From the NCBI RefSeq assembly GCF_000372725.1, contig NW_005200188.1, positions 65,534 through 129,533 of the forward strand: a stretch of DNA of 64,000 nucleotides. The letters run 5' to 3'. Below the pieces are notes generated by a model. It did no database searches. It was not told where the DNA came from and saw nothing but the letters and a program-made list of their open reading frames with translations. The DNA is from Emiliania huxleyi CCMP1516 (taxonomy: Eukaryota; Haptophyta; Isochrysidales; Noelaerhabdaceae). Every line of letters starts with the position of its first letter. Position 1 is the stretch's first letter. This document shows, piece by piece, positions 49,551 to 59,273 of the stretch. Position numbers and translations under genes: made by a program.

Positions 49551-49805
49551 TTTTCGCGTGAGTGACGCGTGACGCGAGATACCTGTGTTAGACTTAGAGA
49601 GAGATTTTTGCAATGTGTTTGTTATTTATCTCTCTCTCCCACCGCGCGCCAGTCCCGTGCCCAGAGTTGTGTTTGGGAGAGAGAGAGAGTTGTGTTTGTG
49701 GTGCATGGAGTTGTTGTTGTGAAATTCTTTCCGTTATCTTGTTCGTTGTTGCTCAGAGAGTTAGAGATAGAGTTGTTTGGTATTGAGAAGGCCCGCCGCC
49801 TGAAC
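49165..49805. other. spacer with GA repeat and dispersed motifs
   Basis: It holds (GA)n at about 49515-49545, GAGAGAGATTTTTGCAA at 49601, CGCGCCAGTCCCGTGCCCAG at 49647 and GTGAAATTCTTTCCG at 49725. Confidence 0.5.
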
Positions 49806-50108
49806 ATGGGCTGCAAGGCGCGCGGGCAACCCGGCCAACCCTTCTCCCACAAGACCGGCCATGGCTACGTCAGGGCGCATCGCGGTTTCTACCACGACGC
49901 GATCTTTGTCAAGCGCAACAACTTCAACCTGCTGCTCCACGAGACGTTCGGCGGCGGCTTCTCGCCCACCGCCGTTCTCAAGCTGCGCCGCCTCGCGCGC
50001 AAAGCCGCGCGCGGCAGCGTCGACCGCACGGCCTACTCGCCCAAGTACTCGCTCTCTTTTATGTCCCATGCAGAGCGCATCTCGGTCTCTCTGTTGTGCG
50101 AGGCGTGA
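49806..50108 (+). pseudogene. C-terminal fragment of a retroelement polyprotein (tentative)
   Basis: An open frame of 100 codons from ATG 49806 (MGCKARGQPGQPFSHKTGHG) to TGA 50106-50108. The segments NNFNLLLHETFGGGFSP, AVLKLRRLARKAARG, DRTAY and SFMSHAERISVSLLCEA recall the region near the C-terminus of reverse-transcriptase polyproteins in algae, from memory and not a search. The last 40 bp and the following hairpin recur as truncated copies nearby, which fits the 3' end of a non-LTR retroelement. No catalytic RT motif remains. It could instead be a short host gene. Confidence 0.4.
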
Positions 50109-50171
50109 ACCGCGCCATTCGCTCTCACCTGGCAACCCTGTCTGCACGTCTCGCGCGCGCGTGAACAGGGC
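50068..50171 (+). mobile_element. retroelement 3' end with hairpin, copy A
   Basis: It comprises the end of the 49806 frame plus a 63-bp tail with CCGCGCCATTCGCTCTCACC and a stem-loop (CCCTGT with ACAGGG, CACG with CGTG inside). It is the longest of a nested set sharing the same right end, GTGAACAGGGC. Confidence 0.75.
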
Positions 50172-50636
50172 AGTCGACGCCATCGTTGACTGCAGTGCCC
50201 CCGAGCCGACGCGACACTGACAGAGGGAGGTCACCGTCGCTTTCGACCGTGGCGCCGCTGGAGATGTCGCTCAAGAGTGCTGGAGGCGCGGGTGCGAGTG
50301 GGCCCGCGCGCTCGACGAGCGCACGCTGCGGGCGGACCACAACGGCGAGCGCAGCGGTGGCAAGGATAAACATCTTTCGTCGGGCTTTCGACAGGTCCTT
50401 GAGAAGACGGCCGGAGAGGGGAGAGCGTGATAAGCCGGATCCAGCTTAGCGTTTTTTTATTTTTCTGAGACCATGTGCCTCTTGACATCCGTTCACGTGC
50501 ACGAGCTTCTTGAGCCCCCCACCCAACCACCCACCTCACGGCGGCCCGGCTGAGGCTTGGAACCACCCACCCACCCACCCCACCCACCCACCTCACGGTG
50601 AGGAAACCCACCCACACCGACCGACAAAACAAACCA

Positions 50637-50740
50637 CCATGCAGAGCGCATCTCTCTCTCTGTTGTGCGAGGCGTGAACCGCGCCATTCGCTCTCACCTG
50701 GCAACCCTGTCTGCACGTCTCGCGCGCGCGTGAACAGGGC
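50637..50740 (+). mobile_element. retroelement 3' end, copy B
   Basis: It starts at CCATGCAGAGCGCATCTC (within the coding end of copy A) and ends at GAACAGGGC. About 97% identical to copy A. Confidence 0.75.
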
Positions 50741-50842
50741 CCTTTCCTGCCTCACAAGGGCGGGGCTGTCCCGGAAAGTGAGAAGAACGCCGGGCAGCGT
50801 GTCGCGCAACTTTACCCTCCCATACGTTTCGAGAGAGAGAGA

Positions 50843-50876
50843 CTGTCTGCACGTCTTGCGCGCGCGTGAACAGGGC
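50843..50876 (+). mobile_element. retroelement 3' end, copy C (hairpin only)
   Basis: Only CTGTCTGCACGTCTTGCGCG onward to GAACAGGGC is present. Confidence 0.65.
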
Positions 50877-51039
50877 CACGGTACAGAGCGTGTTCCCTTC
50901 CGATGGTTTTCGTGGAAATGAGAGAGCTTGGTTGGGAGCCGATTCGCCCCGAGACCCAACGATGGCACCGGTAGTCGAGTAGGAAGAGCGGACACTTCGG
51001 TGTATCTCCGTGGGCCGCCGTCTCTAATCTAGTTGCAGC

Positions 51040-51380
51040 TCCTGGGACAGCCCCCTTCCGCCTTCGCGGCGACGACTTGAAACTTTTGGTTTGGAGAGAG
51101 GCGTGAACCGCGCCATTCGCTCTCACCTGGCAAAGTTGGCAACCCTGTCTGCACGTCTCGCGCGCGCGTGAACAGGGCGAAAAAAGGAAAGGAAAAGAGA
51201 CGGGGTGCGAGAGGAAAAGCTTGTTCAGCCTAATCATTACAGCAGTCTGTAAAAAAGAAATACCTGCTTCTCACAGCAGACTGGCACGGACTAGCACCAC
51301 AAAAGGCGACAAAAGCCAACTGGGTGCGCTTCTTAGCTCCCCGGTGAGGTTGATAACTGCACTCCAAGTGCTCCATCCAA
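51040..51380 (+). repeat. dispersed repeat containing tail copy D
   Basis: About 330 bp found inverted at 56281-56610. It includes the tail copy D (51101-51178, ending GAACAGGGC) plus flanking GAAAAGAGACGGGGTGCGAG and AGCACCACAAAAGGCGACAA. On the minus strand the peptide QLAFVAF...SRYFF...CCND is open in both copies. Confidence 0.75.
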
Positions 51381-51480
51381 GTACTCACTCGCACAACACT
51401 GGGCACGGGACTGGCGCGCACTGGCACTAACACAGGTACTGAAAAAAGAAAACTTCCGCGTGCGCGGGATGCGGTGTGTG

Positions 51481-51529
51481 TCTCACCTGGCAACCCTGTC
51501 TGCACGTCTCGCGCGCGCGTGAACAGGGC
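51481..51529 (+). mobile_element. retroelement 3' end, copy E
   Basis: Starts TCTCACCTGGCAACCCTGTC and ends GAACAGGGC; unrelated flanks on both sides. Confidence 0.7.
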
Positions 51530-52010
51530 CAGGATTCCGGCTGCCGCCGATGCTCCATCCCCCGCAACGAGCGTGCGATGCTGCATCACTGCGCCACGAG
51601 GCGCAGCAACCTCGACCCGGGTGTTGCTCGAGTCCGCAACGCCCACGGGGCGAATGCGATTGCCTGGCCCTATCGCCAAGCGGCTCTGCTCCTCCTCTTG
51701 TCTGGCAGCAATCGCACGCTGCGGCACAGGCCGCGTTGGCGCCGAGGAGGCGGCAAGCCTCAACGCGCCTACCCGTGGCATACCGCCGGATCGGGCCAAG
51801 ACTAAGGCTGCAGGCGTCGGCCCCGGCTGCTGCGAGGGCCCTCCCGTTGAGGTGTCCATCTTATGTGCAGTGGGGCTAACCACTGTAGGTGTAGCGCGTC
51901 GGCAGATCCCCAAAACCGTCGTAAACCCCCCAAAATTGAAGTCGACCGCGCAAAGCTGTCCCCCCCCGCAAACTTTAAACCTCCATAAACATCATTTTGC
52001 AGGGGCAGTC

Positions 52011-52680
52011 GAAAACCGGCTATCAGCAGCAACTGACAGACCGCACGAAAACACCTCTGCCAACCAAAAGAAGAATGGTCACCGCAAAAGCAAGACTGGA
52101 GGCGCCCAGGCGGACCTGGCTAGCCAGGCTGAGCCCCTCGCAACCGACCCTCGACCACCCGCTCACGATTATGAGGCGAAAACCGGCTATCAGCAGCAAC
52201 TGACAGACCGCACGCAAACACCTCTGCCAACCAAAAGAAGAATGGTCACCGCAAAAGCAAGACTGGAGGCGCCCAGGCGGACCTGGCTAGCCAGGCTTAG
52301 CCCCTCGCAACCGACCCTCGACCACCCGCTCACGATTATGAGGCGAAAACCGGCTATCAGCAGCAACTGACAGACCGCACGCAAACACCTCTGCCAACCA
52401 AAAGAAGAATGGTCACCGCAAAAGCAAGACTGGAGGCGCCCAGGCGGACCTGGCTAGCCAGGCTTAGCCCCTCGCAACCGACCCTCGACCACCCGCTCAC
52501 GATTATGAGGCGAAAACCGGCTATCAGCAGCAACTGACAGACCGCACGCAAACACCTCTGCCAACCAAAAGAAGAATGGTCACCGCAAAAGCAAGACTGG
52601 AGGCGCCCAGGCGGACCTGGCTAGCCAGGCTTAGCCCCTCGCAACCGACCCTCGACCACCCGCTCACGATTATGAGGCGA
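52011..52680. repeat. 167-bp tandem satellite, four copies
   Basis: GAAAACCGGCTATCAGCAGC starts units at 52011, 52178, 52345 and 52512, an exact 167-bp period with one or two differences per unit. The unit is not a multiple of three. It contains AAAGAAGAATGGTCACCGCA and GGCGGACCTGGCTAGCCAGG (a short palindrome). Confidence 0.97.
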
Positions 52681-53012
52681 AAAGCCAGCAAGGAGATCGA
52701 CGAGGATGGCGTGTGCAGCTCCATTTTATTTTGTTGCGGACGATCGTTTCGAGGTGGTGCGCCCGCACCCCGCTCGTCGACCCCCTCGCACGCCGCTCGG
52801 CCGCATTTTGCAGTGTTCCTGCATCCACTGTGATACCAATCGTGCCTCAGACGTGCCTCACTGCACCACGCGCCGACACAACTCACAGGAAGGCTCCTCC
52901 TCTCCCTCCGCCTGGATATGTTAAGTAAGGCGAGAGAGACTCAGAGAGATTTTTAGCAATTGTGTTAAGGCGTGGAAGAGGGCATAATGTTGAAAAAAGA
53001 AGGGAGAAGCTG
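52681..53012. other. spacer, no supported gene
   Basis: It holds CAGAGAGATTTTTAGCAATT at 52940. No gene seen. Confidence 0.5.
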
Positions 53013-53078
53013 GGGGCCCGAGAGCGATATGCCATGTCCGCCTTGCGTTGTTCCATAAAATCGAGGGTAAGGCTAAAA
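53013..53078 (+). promoter_or_regulatory. upstream block shared with BCKDHA
   Basis: GGGGGCCCGAGAGCGATATG, then CCATGTCCGCCTTGCGTTG and GGCTAAAAG, about 25-90 bp before the ATG at 53103. Same orientation relative to its gene as the BCKDHA copy. Confidence 0.6.
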
Positions 53079-53102
53079 GAAAAGGCGTCTTGCGATCCTA
53101 AA

Positions 53103-54004
53103 ATGCGCGTCTCCCTGTCGAGGCTGTCTGCGGCCATCCAGGTTCCCGACCACCTGAAGCTCGTCAGCCAGCAGCTCACTCTCCCGATGGCGTCGGGCCG
53201 CTGCATGATCATCGGGCAGCCGAGCTTCAAGTACCCGATCGCTGTGATCCCGCCGCCACCCGAGGTGGCGCCGCTGCTGGCTGCCATCCGCTCGTGCGAC
53301 GTCCGCCCCTTCCGCATCATCTCCTACGTCGAGGAGTCTGGCCGCGCCTTCAACTGTGCGCCGCCGTAGACGCCGCTCCCGCCAGCCTCGCGTGCCAGTC
53401 TCGGGTGGGCGTGCGCCGAGCCCGCGCCTGCGCCCGACGCGACGCGCCCGCGCCACCAGGCTCATTCTTCAACGACGAGGCGCACATGCGCGGCTGGATC
53501 GAGTGGCTGTCCGACAACGCCCTCACTGCCGGCAGCCAATTCCACGAATGCGTGCGCAGCGCGATGCCCGAGGACGAGCCGCTGCCGACCGCGGAGACGC
53601 TGCTTTTTGGCCGCGGCACGGACGTGCTCACCGACACGCGCTTCGGCGAGTACCAGGTCGGGATGTCCATCTCCTTCTCGCGGCAGGTGCCTCTCGGGCC
53701 GGATGAGTATGCCGAGATGTGCGAGGTAGCGGCGTCGAGAGAGTTCGAGCTCCGCATCGCGCGGTGCATGGAGGAGAGAAATGTCGACTACTTTGGCCGG
53801 CTCGCCATGCTCGAGGACCCACGGGCGGCCGCGGAGAGAGGCTCCCCCCCCGCCCTCATCACGGCGCTGCGCTACGGCTCGATTGACGACGCGAGGCGCG
53901 GCACGGCAGTGGTGCGTGAGCGCATGGGCGTCGAGCTCGGGCGCTGGTTCGGCGGCGGGCACACCTCGCTACTGGGCACGGCGACGCAGGTCCTCGAGCT
54001 CTGA
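53103..54004 (+). CDS. unknown protein, two exons, 265 aa
   Basis: Exon 1 53103-53355, intron 53356-53459 (104 bp, AACT|GTGCGC ... ACCAG), exon 2 53460-54004. The splice gives GRAFN-C-SFFNDEAHMRGW in one frame; the alternative GT at 53366 leaves the wrong phase. The protein is globular and mixed, with no signal peptide or membrane helix (LSRLSAAIQVPDHLKLVSQQ near the start; ELRIARCMEERNVDYFGRLA later). I recognise no family. An in-frame ATG at 53034 lies within the shared upstream block and is less likely to be the start, because that block is also present, non-coding, before BCKDHA. It converges on SELENOF (stop 54380). Confidence 0.6.
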
Positions 54005-54305
54005 CCGACGCCGCCGCCGCGTGCCCCTCTCTCCGGCCCCTTTCCAACGCGATGGATTTTGACGACGTGAGAGCGCTGCCCGCCGGCGAGCGGCGGTGTC
54101 AGTGGAGCTGTGGGTGTGGCCGGTGCACGGTAGTCGGTAGGCGAGGGGTAGTGTACGGGGTAGCGCGTAGCGCGGTGAGGTGACGTCGGGCTTGAGATGT
54201 GATGCGTTGCGCTCGATATCTGATTTTCAAGCGTGATCAAAGCAAAGAAAATGAAACGCCGCAGTTTCCTCTCGTCCCTAGGCCGCTCTCTTTTTCCGCG
54301 CCGTC

Positions 54306-54361
54306 CCAGATGGCTCAGCCACCTGCCGGGAGGGCGCTTCATCTCTTGAGAGGCCAAATGG
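54306..54361 (-). promoter_or_regulatory. weak SECIS candidate in SELENOF 3' UTR
   Basis: About 20 nt after the stop, the minus strand has an imperfect stem CCATTTGGC/GCCATCTGG around GATGA on one side and CTGAG on the other, the ATGA/TGA quartet expected of a SECIS core. The upper helix (GCGCC/GGTGGC) is shorter than usual and the apical loop has C residues, not the usual AA, so this is only a candidate. Confidence 0.25.
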
Positions 54362-54379
54362 TTTGCGGAGGGCGCGCGC

Positions 54380-54826
54380 CTAAGCGTTGAGCTTCTCGTG
54401 AAGGTACTCATCGATGTACTCGGTCTTCCAGCCGCCCACACTAAGCTCGTCTACGGTCCGGCCGTCGGCGTCCTGCATGTAGAGCGTGGGCGGTGCGCCC
54501 TGGGTGTACGTCACGGATAGGTTGGGAAACTTACCCGCGCGCTCCTCGATGAACTCGGAGAGCGCTGGGTAATGCCCCAGCCGTCATTTACACACGTCGA
54601 GCACCGCCTTGGCAAAGTGCGACGCCCGCTGCGCCTCGTCCGTGCAACAGCCCGCGCATTCCTCGACCAACGTGCTGTCCTTGCCCACATGCTCGCCGAG
54701 CTTTGTGCACGATGTGCAAAGCAGCGAGGGGCCGAAGCCGAGAGATCGGCAGCGCTCGGAGCCGGGACCGTCCGTCGACGCGGCGGCCGACGAGAGCACC
54801 AGCCAAATCGGTGCGCCCACGGCCAT
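54380..54826 (-). CDS. SELENOF: selenoprotein F (15-kDa selenoprotein), TGA read as Sec
   Basis: 148 residues from ATG 54826 to TAG 54380-54382, with an in-frame TGA at 54584-54586 (codon 81). Before it, CRSLGFGPSLLCTSC, CAGCC and AKAVLDVCK follow the Cys-rich UGGT-binding domain of SELENOF. After it, RLGHYPALSEFIEERAGKFP and the thioredoxin-like end (LYMQDADGRTVDELSVGGW to YLHEKL) match its redox domain. Homology is continuous across the TGA, so it is best read as selenocysteine. The redox motif is Cys79-Lys-Sec81, not the Cys-Gly-Sec of animals. Residues 1-17 (APIWLVLSSAAAS) resemble a short ER signal; a TTTTGCAG acceptor just upstream suggests a possible 5' exon. SELENOF works in ER glycoprotein folding quality control with UGGT. 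Confidence 0.9.
54584..54586 (-). other. in-frame TGA, predicted selenocysteine codon
   Basis: TGA between TGTAAA (Cys-Lys) and CGGCTGGGG (Arg-Leu-Gly), at the exact position of Sec in SELENOF. Confidence 0.88.
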
Positions 54827-55586
54827 CCTGGCGCGCCGGGCTGAGCTGGCCTGCAAAAGTAGATATTTTTTTCTCGCACGCACTGCGTCCCCCCCGGGGC
54901 AGTGCTGTGTGCTGGTCCCCGCGGGAAGCCCCGCGCATAGGACAACAACGTCTGTCCCACACACGCACAGACGCGCACATACATCATGCTCGGGCACCCC
55001 CCACAGTGTAGTCGTGGTGTGAGCACACAACTCTTAAAAAATCTCTCTCTCACAAGTACTAGCAGAGTGCACACCTGCCTTGGCGGGTGAGGGTCGTAAG
55101 AAAAAATAAAATATTCTTAGCTTCAAGCCCCCCTCCGAGACTGGAGACAGAACCCACCCGTACACAGGAGAGATGGGACTGCCCCCCGCCCCCACTTGCC
55201 CTGACTACACAGGATAGCGTGCCCCGAAGACGGCGACACATAGTGGGGGACACTGCGCAAGGAGGGGGTGCGAAAGCTCATTGGGGTGCTAGGTGGGACC
55301 ATGAGGGGGGGTGGGCGGGGTCCTGTGGGGGTGAAATGTTGCGCGGCGAATTCGAGCCTACCCCCTCGCCGCGCCGATCCTCACGCGGAGGGTAAAACCC
55401 TGTGGGACAAAACCCCTCCGCGGTCGGCTGTCTTCAGAGTGGACCCCCCCCTCCCCAGCCTCCCCTGTGCATCGCGCACCCCCCCCCGCTCCCCATCGGT
55501 GACTCGCGAAGGACACGGACACTCGGGGTGAGGGGGGGTCCCCCCGGAGGGGGCTCTGGGGGACTGTTGGGTTGATCGCTCGTGCC
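54827..55586. other. spacer with dispersed repeat
   Basis: No gene supported. It holds the 105-bp dispersed repeat at 55099-55205 and G/C homopolymers. Confidence 0.5.
55099..55205. repeat. dispersed repeat, copy 2 of 2
   Basis: Same-orientation match to 16004-16110 (TATTCTTAGCTTCAAGCCCC and downstream). Confidence 0.8.
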
Positions 55587-55700
55587 GATCTCGGGTCGAT
55601 CTCGGGTCGATCTCGGGTCGATCTCGGGTCGATCTCGGGTCGATCTCGGGTCAATCTCGGGTCGATCTCGGGTCGATCTCGGGTCGATCTCGGGTCTCGG
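55587..55700. repeat. 11-bp tandem repeat GATCTCGGGTC
   Basis: About ten copies with one or two base changes. Confidence 0.95.
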
Positions 55701-55749
55701 GTCGGTCTTGGGTGTCGGTCTCGGAGTGGTCTAGAAAAGAAAAAAATGT

Positions 55750-56175
55750 CGGGCGAGATGAGGCGAGATGAGGCGAGGTGAGGCGAGGTGAGGGGCGATG
55801 AGGCGAGATGAGGCGAGATGAGGCGAGATGAGGCGAGGTGAGGCGAGATGAGGCGAGATGAGGCGAGATGAGGCGAGATGAGGCGAGGTGAAGGCGAGAT
55901 GAGGCGAGATGAGGCGAGATGAGGCGAGGTGAGGCGAGATGAGGCGAGATGAGGCGAGGTGTACCTCGGCGAGATGAGGCGAGGTGAGGCGAGATGAATG
56001 AGGCGAGCGAGGTGTGAGGCGAGATGAGGCGAGGTGAGGCGAGGTGAGGCGAGGTGAGGCGAGATGAGGCGAGGTGAGGCGAGATGGAGCGAGGTGAGGC
56101 GAGATGAAGCGAGGTGAGGCGAGCTGAGGCGAGATGAGGCGAGACTAGGAGGCGAGATGAAGCGGGATGTTGTGT
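55750..56175. repeat. 10-bp tandem repeat GATGAGGCGA / GGTGAGGCGA
   Basis: About 40 copies that run into the assembly gap, which may itself be more of this array. Confidence 0.95.
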
Positions 56176-56275
56176 NNNNNNNNNNNNNNNNNNNNNNNNN
56201 NNNNNNNNNNNNNNNNNNNNNNNNNNNNNNNNNNNNNNNNNNNNNNNNNNNNNNNNNNNNNNNNNNNNNNNNNNN
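56176..56275. other. assembly gap, 100 N
   Basis: Exactly 100 N, a conventional placeholder, so the true size is unknown. Confidence 1.
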
Positions 56276-56280
56276 CCTGG

Positions 56281-56610
56281 AAGTGCCAGGTTTCCGGCCT
56301 CCCCGGGGAGGTAAGAAGGGCCCCCAGTTGGCTTTTGTCGCCTTTGGTGGTGGTAGTCCGTGCCAGTTGGCTGTGGGAAGCAGGTATTTCTTTTTGGCAG
56401 GGTGCTGTAATGATTAGGGCTGAACAAGCTTTTCCTCTCGCACCCCGTCTCTTTTCCTTTCCTTTTTTCGCCCTGTTCACGCGCGCGCGAGACGTGCAGA
56501 CAGGGTTGCCAACTTTTCCAGGTGAGAGCGAATGGCGCGGTTCACGCCTCTCTACAAACCAAAAGTTTCAAGTCGTCGCCGCGCAGGCGGACGGGGGCTG
56601 TCCCAGGAGA
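56281..56610 (-). repeat. dispersed repeat, inverted copy of 51040-51380
   Basis: It contains, reversed, tail copy F (56470-56548) with the same flanks as copy D (CCTCTCGCACCCCGTCTCTT on the plus strand). Confidence 0.75.
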
Positions 56611-57719
56611 TGCAACTTGATGAGAGGCGGGGGCCCTGGGCGACCCGCTGAAGAGCAGGCTGCACAAGCAGCCACACAAGTCAGCTTTGGGAGCTCTCGG
56701 CGACGCCCAATGCGTGCGCCGGTGGGGGGGAGTGTGCGCGCGCGTGTGTGAGATGTGGATTGTGGCAGGCCTGCTGCTGCTGATGGGAATTGCTCTGTGT
56801 GTGGCGCTGCGCTGGCGTGCGGCGCGCGCGTGCTGTGCGCGTGTGCGTGTTGGATCCGCGCGTGCGTCTGCGTGTGCTGCGCGCGCGCCGCCGGTGTGTG
56901 CCGTGTGCTGTACTCTGCTGTGCGCCTGTTTGTGAGTCTTTGAGGCGCAGGCCTGGCTGGCAGGGCTGCGCGGTGGGCTGCGGCGCGCTGCGGGTGGTTG
57001 TGCGCCTGCCTGGTGGTGTGCGGCGGCCGCGCAACCCGCCCGACCGGGTCGTCGGCGGCCCAGGGCGCGAGCATGCGGTCGGCGCTGCATGTGAGGCTGC
57101 TGCGCGGCTGGCGCGTATGTTTCCGTGCGATGAGGGACGCGCGTATGTGTTCACGCTGCGGGCGCGGGCGGGCGCGGGGGGCGGCGTGGTCTCACCGCGG
57201 TCCGACGCCGGTTGGTCTTCGGCGTGACGAGGGCGGGCGCGCAGAGAGGCCTTGCCGCCGTCGCGTTGCCGCGAAGGAAAAAGAATTTTTTTGGTGAGGG
57301 TCGTAAGAATCAAAGCCTCTTGGTGCCAAACGTGCTCGAGCGCGCCGAAGAGAGACGATCTACGCTGGGTACGCTCGAGGGAGTTAGCGAAAGTCGCACG
57401 GGCAGAGGGGAGACCGAGCGGCCTCCGGCAGTCCGCACCGCCTCGGCGGGGCCACTGGCACTAACAGAATTTTCAGTGTACTTTAGAGTATGTAGCTCTT
57501 ACGTACATTCCCGGAGGTAGGAGGACTGCGAACGGAGAGAGAGAGAGTTTTGTTTTGTTTTGTTGTTTGCGAACGGTGTTTTACGAACAACCTCGGACAT
57601 TTTACGAACTCCTTGGCGACGTGCGCGTCGCGTCGCCAAGGCTCTGCGACCTCGGTCGTACCATCGGCGACCTCGGTCGCACAACCGGCCGGCTGCGCGG
57701 GTTTTCAGCCAGGTTCCCG
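56611..57719. other. spacer rich in GTGCGC words, no supported gene
   Basis: 56730-57240 is extremely GTGTGCG/CGCGC-rich. AAAAAGAATTTTTTTGG is at 57280. No gene recognised. Confidence 0.5.
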
Positions 57720-58052
57720 CGCACCGGCCACGAACTCGACTCGCACAGCAAAAAAATCCGGTGCTCGCGCGCCGCTCCCACGCTCGACCACACACTCGCT
57801 GCACTGCTCAAAGCCAACCCTACCTCACTGGCCGCCTCCAACACTGTCCCGCGGCCGCGTCTCGCGCCCCAACTGACAACTCATCTCCCGCGCACCGGCC
57901 ACGAACTCGACTCGCACAGCAAAAAAAATCCGGTGCTCGCGCGCCGCTCCCACGCTCGACCACACACTCGCTGCACTGCTCAAAGCCAACCCTATCTCAC
58001 TGGCCGCCTCCAACACTGTCCCGCGCGTCTCGCGCCCCAACTGACAACTCAT
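57718..58052. repeat. 171-bp tandem duplication
   Basis: CGCACCGGCCACGAACTCGA starts at 57720 and again at 57891. The two units are nearly identical apart from a poly-A difference (seven versus eight A) and an 8-bp loss near 58023, which put the peptide readings in different frames. Confidence 0.93.
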
Positions 58053-59273
58053 CATTGTCCCTCGGACACCACTCTCCAGCCGCGCTACCTTCGCCCACCT
58101 ACCGCTCTCGCATGACATCTCGACAATCCTCACATCTCCAGGCCCAAGACTCCTAACCACTGCCCCTGCTCGCCCAGGACCACAAAGCGCCACCCGCGCG
58201 CCCATTGACCCCCCAATCAACCCACTTGCTGTCCCTCAATCGCCACCCGCCAGATGTACTTCCCTTGCCCACCCAATACTCTCACCCTCCTGACCCGGAC
58301 AGTCCAGGTACAGGAAAAGCGGGGAGCGGGGCCCGATCCAAGGAGCACCCCGTCGGCCCGGGAGGGCTGTGAATTTCGGCGCGGGCGGAAGGCTGCCTGC
58401 AGACGCTCAGCCCCCACCTGATCGTCCAGCCCCTCAAATCCGGCAAGACTGACTTGGGCTGGGAGTGCAACGATCGCCGCAATGATGCTGAGCATTTCGA
58501 CCCCTCGATCGCTGTAGGCCTATGCCGCTCCTGTGTTCGAAAGGGAGGGCGGCTCGGTGCAACGTTGGAGGCATCCGTGGAGGCGCAGGGCAGGGGCGAC
58601 CTATCCTTGGGGGGCGTGCGTTGATGGCGGCGCAGGAAGGCACATTTCGCGCCAGAGTGAGGCTGTTGCTCTAAGTGCTGGGCTGGTGTGGGAGCACGTT
58701 GGTGTCGCACAAGTGCAGTGCGATAGTCAGTGGCTGGCTGGTGCTGCATGCGGTGCTGGCCTCGACGGAGACAAGGCACGGCGGTGGTGACTGTGCGTTG
58801 GTAGGCCGTGCTCGCGCCCGAATGGGCAGTCCGATGGGCGTACGAGCGGGCCGCGCCTGGAGTGCAAAGATGGTAAGGCCCGCCGTCAGCACGAAACAGA
58901 CTTTTTGCAATAGTGTTGCGGCACACGTTGATTGCTGTGCACCGAAAGTTTCGTCCTCGTCGCTTTGGGGTCACAGACTGACAGACAGCGGGGTGGGACA
59001 TTGAGACCGGTCATGAATGAGTGCGCGACATTCACACGACAGACAAGGCGCGGGCGACGGCTTCCTCAGAAGCCGTCGCCCTCCACGAGCCACGTGAGAA
59101 AGGATTCTGCGCGGCGCGCCACAGCGCACACAGGCCCAGCCCAGGTGCCCCCTCCTGCGCGCCAACGAGAACGAATCGGAGGCCCCCGTCTCGCGCGTGC
59201 AAAGCATTTGGCCTTTCGCTTTCCTCTGCTCTCGGCCGCTTAAAAAATCTTCTAAGACGCAAGATAGGGGCTG
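58053..59273. other. spacer, no supported gene
   Basis: I see no domain, intron-exon structure or RNA gene. Long frames on both strands lack conserved features. Confidence 0.5.

Noticed and set aside
50102..50171. Spliced-leader or microexon interpretation of the tail repeat (minus-strand TTGCCAGGTGAGAG looks like a donor)
   Set aside because: The nested 5' truncation and fixed right end fit a retroelement 3' terminus better; no Sm-like site or conserved downstream RNA was seen.
52023..52551. Repeated 64-residue hydrophobic peptides on the minus strand
   Set aside because: Each is confined to one 167-bp satellite unit and the unit is not a multiple of three; no gene structure.
52011..52680. 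Second CRISPR-like candidate
   Set aside because: The full 167-bp unit repeats with no variable spacers.
55651..56427. Ser/His/Leu-rich frame running through the N gap
   Set aside because: Built from the 10-bp satellite and unknown bases.
58282..59001. 239-codon minus-strand frame
   Set aside because: Arg/His/Ser/Pro-rich without any motif, no proper start context, composition like shadow frames of GC-rich DNA.
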